A stretch of DNA of 42,926 nt from Olavius sp. associated proteobacterium Delta 1 (GCA_902749685.1 CACVKW010000656.1:1-42926); one strand, 5' to 3'. Counted from the first letter of the stretch, positions 17,392 through 25,862 are shown. A program made the numbers and translations. Notes: generated by a model not told the origin, from the sequence alone.

Positions 17392-18540
17392 TTATATTAC
17401 TCCCTTTTCATCCAAAGCCTTAATCTCTTCCGGGGTATAGCCTAGCTCCCGCAGTATGGCTGCCGTACTTTCACCGAAGCCGACCGGCGCCGTGCGAACG
17501 GAACCCGGGGTGCCACTCAGTTTGACGGGCACACCGAGTGTTTTTGATTTTTTACCGTCCGGCGCATTAATTTCGACGACCATCTCCCTTTCCCGCAAAA
17601 GCGGATCATCTAAGACTTCACTCAGCGATTGGACCCGTCCCCAGCAGATATCCAACTCGCCCAGGATTGCTTCCCACTGATCCAGTGTTTTTTTCCTGAA
17701 GGTCGCGCGCATGAAATCAAGAATTTCCGGGCGGCGCTGGTCGTCATATTGCAGGGCAGCATAGTCCGGCACTTGCAGAACTTCACACAGCTTTTTCCAG
17801 AACCTGTTTTCGACAGCCCCGATGGACAGGAATCGGCCATCGGCGGTTTCGTAGGTGTTGTAGCAGGCATAGCGATGGGAGAGAATCCCATCGGCGCGCC
17901 TGGGCTCGTGTCCGGTAAGCTGGCTGAAAAACAAGGCCGCCGGCAGAAAACCGACCATCCCGTCGGTCATGGAAATATCGATATATTGACCCTGGCCGGT
18001 TTTCTCCCGGGCGAAAAGCGCCAGCAGAATGCCGATGGCCGCATTCATGCCGCCGCCGGCAATGTCTGCTATCTGGATGCCGGGAATTGAGGGGGGGCGA
18101 TCCGACTCACCGATGAGATTGAGAACCCCGGCAAAGCTCAAGTAATTGACATCGTGTCCAACGCGATCACGATAGGGACCATTTTGACCGTAGCCGGTAA
18201 TGGAACAGTAGACGATGCGGGGATTGACCTGCCGCACCGTTTCGTAATCCACACCCAACCTGTCGACAACACCCGGTCGGAAACCTTCCAGCACCACATC
18301 GGCATTTTCAAGCAGGCGGAAAAAGATATCTTTTCCTTCTGTGGTCTTTAGATTCAGCGTCATGTGTTCCTTGTTGCGGTTAATGATATTTAAAAAGAGT
18401 CCATCCGCTAAAAAACGTTTGTCTTCGATGGCAATCACCCGGGCGCCGTGATCGGCCAGAATCATTGAACAGTAAGGGCCCGGCAGGAGACGGGAAAGGT
18501 CGATGACGGTAGTTCCAGACAAGGCTCCAGGCTTCGTCAT
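17392..18540 (-). CDS. CaiB/BaiF family, alpha-methylacyl-CoA racemase-like
   Basis: 382 residues from ATG 18540, which has GGAGGA 8 nt upstream; the longer frame to 18615 would add 25 unrelated residues. It belongs to the class III CoA-transferase fold. His129 (RVGHDVNY) and Asp159 (QIADIAGGG), exactly 30 residues apart, match the catalytic His126/Asp156 pair of mycobacterial alpha-methylacyl-CoA racemase, so epimerisation of 2-methyl-branched acyl-CoA is a better guess than CoA transfer. It neighbours a dienoyl-CoA isomerase-like crotonase in the same direction, fitting degradation of branched fatty acids or terpenoid side chains. The family is certain; racemase versus transferase is an inference from those two residues. 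Confidence 0.82.
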   Translation of the reverse strand: MTKPGALSGTTVIDLSRLLPGPYCSMILADHGARVIAIEDKRFLADGLFLNIINRNKEHMTLNLKTTEGKDIFFRLLENADVVLEGFRPGVVDRLGVDYETVRQVNPRIVYCSITGYGQNGPYRDRVGHDVNYLSFAGVLNLIGESDRPPSIPGIQIADIAGGGMNAAIGILLALFAREKTGQGQYIDISMTDGMVGFLPAALFFSQLTGHEPRRADGILSHRYACYNTYETADGRFLSIGAVENRFWKKLCEVLQVPDYAALQYDDQRRPEILDFMRATFRKKTLDQWEAILGELDICWGRVQSLSEVLDDPLLREREMVVEINAPDGKKSKTLGVPVKLSGTPGSVRTAPVGFGESTAAILRELGYTPEEIKALDEKGVI

Positions 18541-18708
18541 AAGTACTTCCTCCAGTGTTTTAATTGATCGCTGTGCTTGAGGCAAGAGGGGTACAGCACA
18601 TAGCTCAAAGCGCAAAGTTGAAATATGAATTAATCCTCTTTTACCTCAAGTAAAACGCCCTTCCAGGCACATGGTTATTCTATTAACCATTAATAAATAA
18701 CGATTAAC

Positions 18709-18737
18709 ATAAATTCTGCGCAACGCGCAGAATTTAT
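18709..18737 (-). terminator. Hairpin at the 3' end of the crotonase gene
   Basis: A perfect 13-bp stem ATAAATTCTGCGC / GCGCAGAATTTAT with a 3-nt loop overlaps the crotonase stop codon. The downstream minus-strand sequence is T-rich but without a solid T run, so it may be a weak terminator or an mRNA-stabilising hairpin. Confidence 0.45.
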
Positions 18738-19540
18738 TTGCCCTTGAACACCGGCTTTCTTTTCTCCATAAAAGCGGTCACCGCTTCAACCACGTCTTCG
18801 GAGGGCAGGGCGGCGGTGTTTTTTTGCGCCACATAATTCAAGCCGGAATCAATGCCATGATCTCGGCTGTAAAGGATGACATCTTTAACTCCCTGAACGG
18901 TAAGGGGTGGGCACCCGGCAATCTGGGATGCCAGGGTTTTTGCTTCCAGGTACAGGGCGTCGCGATCGTCGCAAACACGGGTGAGCAGTCCCATCCGGAG
19001 GGCTTCTGCAGCTGTGAAATCCCGGCCGGTTAAGGCCAGTTCGCGGAACCAGCCGTGGCCGATAATGTCCGGTAAGCGTTGCAGTGTGCCCAGATCGGCG
19101 ATAATCCCCATGCGGGTTTCCCTGATGCTGAAGACGGCATCCTTTGTCGCAATACGAATGTCACAGGCGCTGATCAGATCAATTCCCCCGCCGATGCAGT
19201 GGCTGTGGACAGCGGCAATGACGGGTTTGCGGCATTTTTCAATAGCGGTTAAGCCTGCCTGGAGGGCCAGGATTTTGATGCGCGTATCTTCCCGCTGATC
19301 GGCGCCTTCACCGCTTAGCAATGATGCGGCCTCATTCAAGTCGGTTCCGGCCGTAAAACTTTTGCCCTCTGCTTTGATCACCACCACCCGGACCGCGGGG
19401 TCCCGGTCGAACTTCGCCAGGTGTGCGGAAAGTTCTTTAAAAAATGCGGATCCCATGACATTGCGTTTAGCGGGACGATTCAGGGTTAACCAGGCAACAT
19501 GTTCTTCCTGCTCTACTTTGAAATGGTCTGATTCACTCAT
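18734..19540 (-). CDS. Enoyl-CoA hydratase/isomerase family, dienoyl-CoA isomerase-like
   Basis: 268 residues from ATG 19540, with AGAGGT upstream; the longer frame to 19654 comes from the repeat-like spacer. Crotonase fold with oxyanion-hole segments AEGKSFTAGTD and HCIGGGIDL. Asp121, Glu141 and Asp149 keep the 20- and 8-residue spacing of Asp176, Glu196 and Asp204 in rat delta3,5-delta2,4-dienoyl-CoA isomerase (ECH1), and the block IIADLGTLQRLPDIIG is typical of that subfamily. It therefore probably shifts double bonds during degradation of odd-numbered unsaturated or branched acyl-CoA. Same strand as the racemase-like gene 194 bp downstream. Confidence 0.86.
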   Translation of the reverse strand: MSESDHFKVEQEEHVAWLTLNRPAKRNVMGSAFFKELSAHLAKFDRDPAVRVVVIKAEGKSFTAGTDLNEAASLLSGEGADQREDTRIKILALQAGLTAIEKCRKPVIAAVHSHCIGGGIDLISACDIRIATKDAVFSIRETRMGIIADLGTLQRLPDIIGHGWFRELALTGRDFTAAEALRMGLLTRVCDDRDALYLEAKTLASQIAGCPPLTVQGVKDVILYSRDHGIDSGLNYVAQKNTAALPSEDVVEAVTAFMEKRKPVFKGK

Positions 19541-19891
19541 AATATGCTGACCTCTCTTTCTTAATAGTCGGTTCAAGGTTCCCCCCTTCGCCTTCCGGGC
19601 TTCCTGCTTCGCAAATGCTTCGACAGGACATGCCGGAGGGCAAGCAGGGTTCAAGGTTTACCCGCCTTTGGCGCCGCCGAAGGCGACCAAGGTTCAAAGG
19701 ATACATCCGATGTAAATAATTGAATCACCTCTTAAAGTCAATTGCGATTAACATTTTACCATCCGATATACATGTCCAATGTGAAAGGCAATTGACGCAT
19801 ATCCGACTTTAGCGTATGGTAGCGCTTCAATTGCCATCCGATATCATTCGCCAGACAGCAAAAATAATTGTTTACTATTTTACGCTTGAGA
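19541..19891. other. Intergenic region with GGTTCAAGG words
   Basis: Divergent spacer. Three copies of GGTTCAAGG-like words (19570, 19649, 19690) are interspersed with GC-rich inverted pieces (ccttccgggcttcctg against tgccggagggcaagcag, about 19590-19650). Near 19755-19855 CCATCCGATAT occurs twice together with caattga and gcaattga motifs. No gene seen. Confidence 0.4.
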
Positions 19892-20800
19892 ATGGCCAAA
19901 GAGCGACGATCTAAATTAAAATCAGAATCCATATCCGGCGCGTTTTATGCGGGGTCGGCCTTTCTTATCTGGGGCCTGGGGCCTATATACTGGAAAGCGC
20001 TGACTGAAGTCCCTTCACTGGAAATAATCGTACACCGCGTGGTTTGGGCCTTCATTCTTCTTTTAACCGCAGTAATTATCGGAAAATTCTGGGCTGAGTT
20101 TATAACGGCCCTGAAGGAATTTCGAGTTCTGCTGACGCTCTTGTTGACAGCCGCTATCCTGGCGGGCAACTGGTTATTGTATGTCTGGGCAATTAACAAT
20201 AATTACATCCTGCAGGGCAGCCTTGGCTATTATATCAATCCCCTGGTAAACGTCGTGTTCGGGGTGTTATTTCTTAAAGAACGCCTGCGACAGGCCCAAA
20301 TCGTGGCAGTGTTGCTGGCCGGGTTGGGGGTTGCCTACCTGACCTTTTCCTATGGAGAATTTCCCTGGATCGCGCTAACGCTGGCCTCATCCTTCGGGCT
20401 CTACGGTCTGATTCGGAAAGTGGCACCGGTGGGCGCACTGGTGGGTCTCAGTATCGAAACCATGCTTATGCTGGCGCCGGCAGCAGTTTATCTCATTTAT
20501 CTTGAGGCCGATGGTAGTGCCGCATTTCTGCGCGGCAATATCAATATTGATTTACTTCTCCTGGGAACCTCAGCCTTAACCGCTGTTCCATTAACCCTTT
20601 TCACAGCAGGCACCAAGCGCCTCAATCTGTCCACAGTCGGTTTGCTGCAATACATGGCTCCCACCCTCATGTGGCTGCTGGCAGTTTTTTACTACCAGGA
20701 GCCTTTCTCAATGGCCCAGCTCTGGACATTCATCATGATCTGGACGGCCCTGATCATCTATTCGACGGACTCGGTGATTTATTTTCGAAGGGAAAGATAG
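19892..20800 (+). CDS. rarD: RarD-like EamA-family permease
   Basis: 302 residues from ATG 19892 (an in-frame TTG lies at 19868; neither start has a good ribosome site). Ten hydrophobic segments and the RarD blocks LIWGLGPIYWKAL, IIVHRVVWAF, GNWLLYVWAINNNYILQGSLGYYINPL and LLQYMAPTLMWLLAVF are all visible. Members are drug/metabolite-family inner-membrane transporters annotated as chloramphenicol-sensitivity proteins; the substrate is unknown. It stands alone between divergent and convergent neighbours. Confidence 0.88.
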   Translation: MAKERRSKLKSESISGAFYAGSAFLIWGLGPIYWKALTEVPSLEIIVHRVVWAFILLLTAVIIGKFWAEFITALKEFRVLLTLLLTAAILAGNWLLYVWAINNNYILQGSLGYYINPLVNVVFGVLFLKERLRQAQIVAVLLAGLGVAYLTFSYGEFPWIALTLASSFGLYGLIRKVAPVGALVGLSIETMLMLAPAAVYLIYLEADGSAAFLRGNINIDLLLLGTSALTAVPLTLFTAGTKRLNLSTVGLLQYMAPTLMWLLAVFYYQEPFSMAQLWTFIMIWTALIIYSTDSVIYFRRER

Positions 20801-21124
20801 CGGGTTTCGAGTTGCGGGTTGCGGGTTGCGGGGAGCGAGTCGCGAGGTTCGCGTTGCGTGTTGCGTGTTACGGGCTGGGACTTGAGGGTGGTGGGCCATA
20901 AGTCGCGGGTTACGGGTTGCGTGCTCTTTGCGCTTTAGTTCAAACTTTTTGTCCGGGGTGGTGGGGAATTGAGCGACGGCTTTAATTTTAAATATAAACA
21001 GCAGAGATTTGATGTCGGTTGGAAAAACGATAGATTATCGTTAATAAAAATATTTATCCAAAATGGTTCAAGTCCTGAAGATAATCTGTAAATTAAACCT
21101 GAATCCTGAGCACATTGTTTCCGA
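20801..21124. repeat. CGGGTTGCG word repeat in convergent spacer
   Basis: 20802-20930 is a chain of degenerate CGGGTTGCG words (gcgggttgcgggttgcggg, gcgttgcgtgttgcgtgttacggg). The same family borders the four-helix-bundle gene at 27257-27366 and 27740-27830 and occurs upstream of the thiolase (39275-39333). The rest (20931-21124) is AT-rich without features. Confidence 0.65.
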
Positions 21125-21937
21125 TCATTTTGAGTAATACACTTCCGGTCTCCTATGCGGCAGAAAATACCGCATGCGGTGGCGACGAACAGTTTCCAGC
21201 GTCTCGGCTCTCAAATCCGCAACAACGATCCCATCTTTTCCTTTGGTGTTTTTTTTGATAATTCCACCGGATGGATCAATTACCACCGCCACCCCGGGAA
21301 ACTGCAGCCCTGTGTGATTGTCGCCGGTTTGATTGCAGGCAACGATGAAGACACCGTTGTCAAATGCTCTGGCCGTCAGGTGACGCAGCCAGGAGGTCAA
21401 TTTTTCCGACGGGGTTCCCCGGGGTGAGGCATGGGGCATGAAGATGATATCGACACCGTCCAGCGCCATGCGGGTGGCAAGCTCGGGAAAATGGACATCA
21501 TAGCAAAGCTGAATACCCAAATTTACGTCTGCTATTTGGAATACAGGGATTGCATTGCCGGCAGCAAAAATGCCGAGTTCCGGCGGGGCGATGTGAACTT
21601 TACGATAGATGCCTGATATTTCTTGCGGCGTGACAATCAGATGACTGGCATAAATGCGGCCGCTTTTGTCTTTTTCGGCCAGGCCGGCCAGGATCACTAT
21701 TTGAAACTCCAGTGCCATCTGTTGCAGGCGCCGGCTGATGGGTCCTGGAACCGGTTCGGCGGCGTCCTCGATAGCCGTTCGGGTACTGTACCCGGTGACA
21801 TTTAACTCGGGAAAACAGATAAGAGTCGCATCCTGTTTCTTAGCCTGTTTGATTAAGGGAACCATCCGGTCCAGGTTATATTGCGGCCGGTTGACGATCG
21901 AATTGAAAACTGCTGCGGCGATGCGAATATCTTTCAT
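21125..21937 (-). CDS. Carbon-nitrogen hydrolase (nitrilase superfamily)
   Basis: 270-residue cytosolic hydrolase with the full nitrilase-family triad: Glu44 in CFPELN, Lys113 in YRKVHI and Cys145 in LCYDVHFPE. It cleaves a C-N bond of an amide or, less likely, a nitrile; the branch (omega-amidase, carbamoylputrescine amidase or other) cannot be fixed. Its ATG overlaps the stop of the AhbA-like gene by 4 bp (ATGA), so the two are co-translated, an unexpected pair for an amidase and a heme-pathway protein. Confidence 0.85.
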   Translation of the reverse strand: MKDIRIAAAVFNSIVNRPQYNLDRMVPLIKQAKKQDATLICFPELNVTGYSTRTAIEDAAEPVPGPISRRLQQMALEFQIVILAGLAEKDKSGRIYASHLIVTPQEISGIYRKVHIAPPELGIFAAGNAIPVFQIADVNLGIQLCYDVHFPELATRMALDGVDIIFMPHASPRGTPSEKLTSWLRHLTARAFDNGVFIVACNQTGDNHTGLQFPGVAVVIDPSGGIIKKNTKGKDGIVVADLRAETLETVRRHRMRYFLPHRRPEVYYSK

Positions 21938-22392
21938 GATACATCAAATTGGGCATTAATCTTAAACACCTTCGTGGCCGGCAGATTCAGAATATCGCTG
22001 ACGCCGGATTCTTCGGCTATCTTTTTCAGATTAGCTTCAATTTCATCCATCGATGGGGAAATAAAGGTGAACCAGACATTGTACTGATGGTCGCGCTGAT
22101 AGTTGTGGGTGACACCCGGGTAACGGTTGACGATTTCGGCAAAATGCTCGATTTTGTCTGCCGGAACCCTGGCGGCACACAATGTGCTGACAAATCCCAA
22201 TTTGCCCGGGACAAAATTTCCTCCAATACGCCGGATAATCCCGGTTTTTTTCAAGCGCGCAACACGGTCCAAAACCTCTTTTTCGGTCAGGCCCAACTCA
22301 TTGGCCACCTCAAGGTAGGGACGTGAAGAAATGGGAAATTCCGATTGGATCCGGTTCACTATAGCTTTATCGATGTCATCCAGATTCGGCAT
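21934..22392 (-). CDS. ahbA: AhbA-like siroheme decarboxylase subunit (Lrp/AsnC-type fold)
   Basis: 152 residues: an Lrp-like winged helix-turn-helix (about residues 1-60) followed by a ligand/dimerisation domain. The blocks IRRIGGNF, LGFVSTLCAARVP and PGVTHNYQRDHQYNVWFTF are those of the Ahb/Nir siroheme decarboxylases of sulfate reducers, which convert siroheme to 12,18-didecarboxysiroheme in the alternative heme pathway; the STL, THNY and YNVWFT pattern is nearest AhbA. GGAGAGG precedes the ATG. The partner subunit AhbB is not in the window. A plain AsnC regulator is possible but less likely. Consistent with a c3-cytochrome-producing sulfate reducer. Confidence 0.75.
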   Translation of the reverse strand: MPNLDDIDKAIVNRIQSEFPISSRPYLEVANELGLTEKEVLDRVARLKKTGIIRRIGGNFVPGKLGFVSTLCAARVPADKIEHFAEIVNRYPGVTHNYQRDHQYNVWFTFISPSMDEIEANLKKIAEESGVSDILNLPATKVFKINAQFDVS

Positions 22393-22419
22393 ATTTTTCC
22401 TCTCCGATGAAATTATCCC

Positions 22420-22821
22420 TCAACGAAAATTGCCCTCTAAAATTCGGACCTGCAGCTTTCTTTTTCGCGGCCCGTCAAATTCACAAAAAAAGATTCCCTG
22501 CCAGGTACCTAAAACCAATTGATTATTTTCAATGGCAATCAATTCCGATGATCCGACCAGGGTCGTTTTGATATGGGCAGCCGAATTTCCCTCCAGGTGG
22601 CGGTAATTAGCCTCCCACGGAATGATTTGGTTTAAAATCATCAGCATATCCGATTTTACGCTGGGATCCGCACTTTCGTTGATGGTGACCGCCGCCGTGG
22701 TGTGCGGCACATAAAGCATGCAAAGTCCTTGATCCGCTCCCGATTTTTGGAGCAGGCGATTTATATCCGATGTAATATCCACCAGTTCAGTTGTTTCGCG
22801 AGTTTTTACAGAAAGGATCAT
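22420..22821 (-). CDS. yjbQ: YjbQ family (UPF0047) protein
   Basis: 133 residues from ATG 22821, preceded by GGGGGT; the longer frame to 22935 is translated intergenic sequence. The family blocks YVPHTTAAVTINE, WEANYRHLEGNSAAH and VLGTWQGIFFCEFDGPR are complete and carry the conserved histidines. Members are small compact proteins, some annotated as secondary thiamine-phosphate synthase; their true role is unsettled. It lies 27 bp upstream of the AhbA-like gene on the same strand, so yjbQ, ahbA and the nitrilase probably form one transcript. Confidence 0.88.
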   Translation of the reverse strand: MILSVKTRETTELVDITSDINRLLQKSGADQGLCMLYVPHTTAAVTINESADPSVKSDMLMILNQIIPWEANYRHLEGNSAAHIKTTLVGSSELIAIENNQLVLGTWQGIFFCEFDGPRKRKLQVRILEGNFR

Positions 22822-22908
22822 GGTAACCCCCATAGCGTACAGGTACTGTAAATTGTGGTTAAGAATTATACTATTTCGGCAAAATCCTTGCTCATTTGGA
22901 GAATATAT

Positions 22909-23020
22909 AAATTCCAAATAACAAATTACAAACAAATTCCAATGATCAAAACTCCAAACCTGTTTTGGTCATTGATTATTGGAGATTGAGATTTAGTTGT
23001 AATTTGGTGCTTGAGAATTG
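22909..23020. repeat. Degenerate inverted repeat, AATTCCAA/TTGTAATTTGG family
   Basis: The left arm 22909-22959 (aattccaaataacaaattacaaacaaattccaatgatc words) pairs with the right arm 22966-23020 (ttggtcattgattattggagattgag, tagttgtaatttgg). Sister copy of 17187-17390. It lies between the yjbQ gene and the dsrC terminator; no gene is seen from 22822 to 23132. Confidence 0.75.
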
Positions 23021-23132
23021 AGTTTTGTCAAAGCTCCAATACTCCAGATCTTCATCACTCCGACAACACAATGCCTTCAGAGCCTTTATAACCGGCTTCG
23101 CTCATCAAAGTCACGATATTCATCATTGCAAC

Positions 23133-23169
23133 AAAAAAGGCCCTGCTGAATATGCAGGGCCTTTTTTTT
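23133..23169 (-). terminator. Intrinsic terminator after dsrC
   Basis: Stem AAGGCCCTGC / GCAGGGCCTT with a 7-nt loop, flanked by A6 on one side and T8 on the other, so it can work in both directions. It lies 30 bp beyond the dsrC stop on the minus strand and marks the end of the hdr-flx-dsrC run. Confidence 0.9.
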
Positions 23170-23198
23170 AAACTGATTTATCAGTCACGATCGTTTGA

Positions 23199-23516
23199 TT
23201 AGACGCACCCGGTAGGTTTCGGAAGTCCAGCCATTTTACAGGCTCCCTTGCCGGGACCTGACGGGAAAAGTTCGTAAATGTGTTTCAGTTTGAAGCCGGT
23301 CACTTTTGAGAGAACCCGCACCATCGGTGCGATTCCGTTTTTCTCGTAATAATCCCGCAAGACATCGATTACTTTTTGGTGCTCATCATTAAGCTCATCA
23401 ATACCCTCTTCCTTTTTAACCCACTGTACCCACTCTTGACACCAGTTATCGTAAGAATCGATAAACCCATCTTCGTCGACGTTGAATGTTTTACCCATGA
23501 ACTCTACACTTGGCAT
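23199..23516 (-). CDS. dsrC: DsrC, sulfite-reductase partner and sulfur carrier
   Basis: 105 residues, AAGGAGG before the ATG. The C-terminal arm ACKMAGLPKPTGCV has both redox cysteines: penultimate Cys104 and Cys93, 11 residues upstream, the hallmark of true DsrC rather than TusE or DsrC-like proteins. In sulfate reducers DsrC accepts the sulfite sulfur at DsrAB as a trisulfide, which is then reduced by a membrane or Hdr-type complex. It closes the hdrA-mvhD-flxCBA gene run and is followed by a strong terminator. An extra cysteine, Cys26, lies in the N-terminal part. Confidence 0.96.
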   Translation of the reverse strand: MPSVEFMGKTFNVDEDGFIDSYDNWCQEWVQWVKKEEGIDELNDEHQKVIDVLRDYYEKNGIAPMVRVLSKVTGFKLKHIYELFPSGPGKGACKMAGLPKPTGCV

Positions 23517-23651
23517 TTAATCATCCTCCTTTAATATTTTATGATTTTTATTCGGCGCGCAGCCTGTTAAACTTCATTGTAATCTTTATCAAAAGAATAT
23601 CCTTACATTAATGCTAGATCAATGTCAATATTAAATATGAGATATATTCCG

Positions 23652-24497
23652 TTAGTATTCCTTCGGCGTTTTGTTTAGTTGTTCAAGGGTGAAAACAGGA
23701 CCGTCCTTGCAAACGAATTCCTGACCGATGTTGCAGCGGCCGCACATGCCGATACCGCATTTCATGCGATTTTCAAGCGACATGATTATCTTGTCGTGCG
23801 AATAGCCGAGTTTATCCAAAACCGGCTGGGTGAATTTTATCATGATGGGTGGCCCGCAAATAATTGCATGGGTATCATCATCGGCAGGAGGCGCTTTCTG
23901 TTCGGTAATGGTCGGTACGAATCCGGTGTTGTATTTCCAATTCGGGTCGTCGGTCCCATCCACGGTGATGTGCATATTGATGTCGTCGCGCTGCTCCCAT
24001 TCAGCCAGCTCATCTCGATATAAAAGCATACCGGGGGTTCTGGCTCCGTAGATTACATGGATATCTTTAAATTTTGATCGATTGGCGGGATCAAGCATAT
24101 AGATAATGGAAGCGCGCAGGGTGGTGAAAGCAAAACCGCCGCCGATTATTACCAGGTTTTTGCCCGCCAGGTTCTCCCACGGGTACCAGTTCCCCATGGG
24201 ACCGCGAATTCCCATGATATCGCCAACATTCATGGAGTGCAGAAAGGATGATACCAGTCCGACCTTGTTGACGGTAAACATGACAAATCCCGCTTCGGTA
24301 GGAGAAGATGCGATGCCAATGGGGATTTCTCCTTTGCCGGTTACGGAAAGTTCCGCAAATTGGCCGGCTTTATAGTCAAATTTTTCCTCATCCCCTGAAT
24401 TTAGAAAAACGAATTTAAATGTTTTTAAATTTTTATCTTCGGTTTCGATATTGATATCATCGATGCGAACCGGATACGGTAAATATGGATTTTGCAC
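23652..24497 (-). CDS. flxA: FlxA-like FAD/NAD(P)-binding oxidoreductase subunit
   Basis: 281 residues from GTG 24497 with GGGGG 7 nt upstream. The N-terminal FAD-binding beta-barrel (about 10-100) is followed by a NAD(P)-binding domain (LVIIGGGFAFTTLRASI near residue 115) and a C-terminal cysteine cluster CGIGMCGRC...C for a [2Fe-2S] centre, as in dihydroorotate dehydrogenase PyrK and sulfhydrogenase gamma subunits. In Flx-Hdr complexes this is the NADH-oxidising (or NAD-reducing) subunit. It sits between flxB and dsrC. Confidence 0.88.
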   Translation of the reverse strand: MQNPYLPYPVRIDDINIETEDKNLKTFKFVFLNSGDEEKFDYKAGQFAELSVTGKGEIPIGIASSPTEAGFVMFTVNKVGLVSSFLHSMNVGDIMGIRGPMGNWYPWENLAGKNLVIIGGGFAFTTLRASIIYMLDPANRSKFKDIHVIYGARTPGMLLYRDELAEWEQRDDINMHITVDGTDDPNWKYNTGFVPTITEQKAPPADDDTHAIICGPPIMIKFTQPVLDKLGYSHDKIIMSLENRMKCGIGMCGRCNIGQEFVCKDGPVFTLEQLNKTPKEY

Positions 24498-24512
24498 GTT
24501 AAGCCCCCATGT

Positions 24513-24641
24513 ATAATGAAGAATGAATGTTGAAAATTGAATATTTGTGGAAGTCGCTGCGCTCCGTCAATCTCTAGAAAATCAATATAAATGGATAGAA
24601 TTCCTTAATTCTTCAATTTTCAATCTTAAATATTCAATATC
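24513..24641. repeat. Inverted repeat, ATTGAATATTGAA family, in flxA-flxB junction
   Basis: The left arm 24513-24546 (tgaagaatgaatgttgaaaattgaatatt) pairs with the right arm 24597-24641 (attcttcaattttcaatcttaaatattcaat). It fills most of the 144 bp between flxB and flxA. Half of a similar word set occurs at 11168-11200 by livM. Confidence 0.75.
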
Positions 24642-25706
24642 TTATGCGGCGCAGGTGTCTTGCCCGGAGCCGTAGTTGTTCATCAATTCGCAAACCCGGC
24701 GGATATCAATATTTACAGGACATGAGCGAACGCAGCGCCCGCATCCGACACATTGAATTCCGACATCGTATTTGTCGACATAATATTTTAATTTGTGCAT
24801 GAACCGCTGGCGCACCCGGTGCAGTTTTGTGCCCCGGGGGTTATGTCCGGTGCCATGTATGGTAAACAATGGAAACATGCAGCTGTCCCAGTTGCGCATG
24901 CGTTTGCCGGACTTTCCGCTATTTTCATCCTGGATATCAAAACACCAGCAGGTGGGGCAAACGAAGGTACATGTTCCGCAGTTTATGCATGAAAAAGATA
25001 CCTCTTCCCAAAATTGCGCATTGTAAAGCTCGGTGGTGTCGACCTGCTTTAATCCATCGGTGGTGACAAAAGCTGATATTTTCGATTCGGCCTCCTGTTT
25101 CAGGGTATCCAGCTGCTGATCGGCGGCGGCGTCTGCTGTCGTATCCCAGCCGGCTGCCTGGACCAGTTTGGCGCCTTTGTCTGTCAGAATTTTAGCCAGG
25201 TAAGCATCGCCGGTATCGACCAACAGGACATCAAGCCCTTCCTCATGAAACGGCCCGCAGCCGGCCGTGGTGCAAAAGCAGCTGCTGCATGGTGAATCAC
25301 AGGCCAGGCCCACCATGGTGGTGGCTTCGCATGCTTTAATCCAATAGGGGTCCTTGAATTCCGGCGTGTCAAAATTGTGACCGACCAGCACAACTGCTTT
25401 GGCATCGCAGGGCCTGATCCCGAGTATTGCCCTGGGCGAATAATCCGTCTTGACTTCCTTCATGATATGGTGATCTTCGCGGGATTCATCAAGGGAGTAT
25501 TCGAGCAGCGCTTCGGACTGGGGATAAATAATCGATTTGGGCGAAAGACGGGTGTTCAGGCAACTTAAATCCGGCGCCTGGCCTTTGGAGAGCTCCGCAA
25601 AAATATGAAACTCGGCTTCCTTAACCGGGCCAAATAAACGGTAGGCCTCTGATAAACCGGCCAGTCCGTCTTGCCACTTTCCTTTTTCAATTTGTACTAT
25701 TTTCAT
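24642..25706 (-). CDS. flxB: FlxB-like 4Fe-4S protein (sulfhydrogenase beta type)
   Basis: 354 residues. Cysteine groups are CSSCFC near 140-145, a cysteine-rich first cluster region at C240, C243, C246, C250, C253 and C255 (SCINCGTCTFVCPTCWC), and a second ferredoxin-type cluster at C319, C322, C325 and C329 (CVGCGRCVRSCP). This is the pattern of the beta subunit of sulfhydrogenases and of FlxB, which carries electrons between the NADH-oxidising FlxA and the other Flx/Hdr subunits. ATG 25706 has AAGGG upstream. Neighbours on both sides are Flx subunits. Confidence 0.85.
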   Translation of the reverse strand: MKIVQIEKGKWQDGLAGLSEAYRLFGPVKEAEFHIFAELSKGQAPDLSCLNTRLSPKSIIYPQSEALLEYSLDESREDHHIMKEVKTDYSPRAILGIRPCDAKAVVLVGHNFDTPEFKDPYWIKACEATTMVGLACDSPCSSCFCTTAGCGPFHEEGLDVLLVDTGDAYLAKILTDKGAKLVQAAGWDTTADAAADQQLDTLKQEAESKISAFVTTDGLKQVDTTELYNAQFWEEVSFSCINCGTCTFVCPTCWCFDIQDENSGKSGKRMRNWDSCMFPLFTIHGTGHNPRGTKLHRVRQRFMHKLKYYVDKYDVGIQCVGCGRCVRSCPVNIDIRRVCELMNNYGSGQDTCAA

Positions 25707-25722
25707 GGTTAAGACCCTTGAT

Positions 25723-25862
25723 TTAGGAATTGAGAAATTTAGGGATTCAGGATTTTAAGGATTGCCCTTGATTAAATCGGGCAGAAAATCCTTTAATTCC
25801 TCAATTCCCTAATTCCTAAATCCCTCAATTGATTTACTTCAATTTCTAAATTCCTTAATTTC
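25723..25862. repeat. Inverted repeat, AGGAATTGAGAAATTTAGG family, in flxB-flxC junction
   Basis: The left arm 25723-25760 (aggaattgagaaatttagggattcagg) pairs with a longer right arm 25785-25862 made of repeated aattcctcaattccctaattcc words. It fills the 155-bp gap between flxC and flxB; the right arm runs into the flxC stop codon. Confidence 0.7.

Noticed and set aside
17112..23040. CRISPR arrays suggested by repeated intergenic words
   Set aside because: Words are variable, contiguous and arranged as inverted arms; there are no constant repeats with unique spacers and no cas genes.
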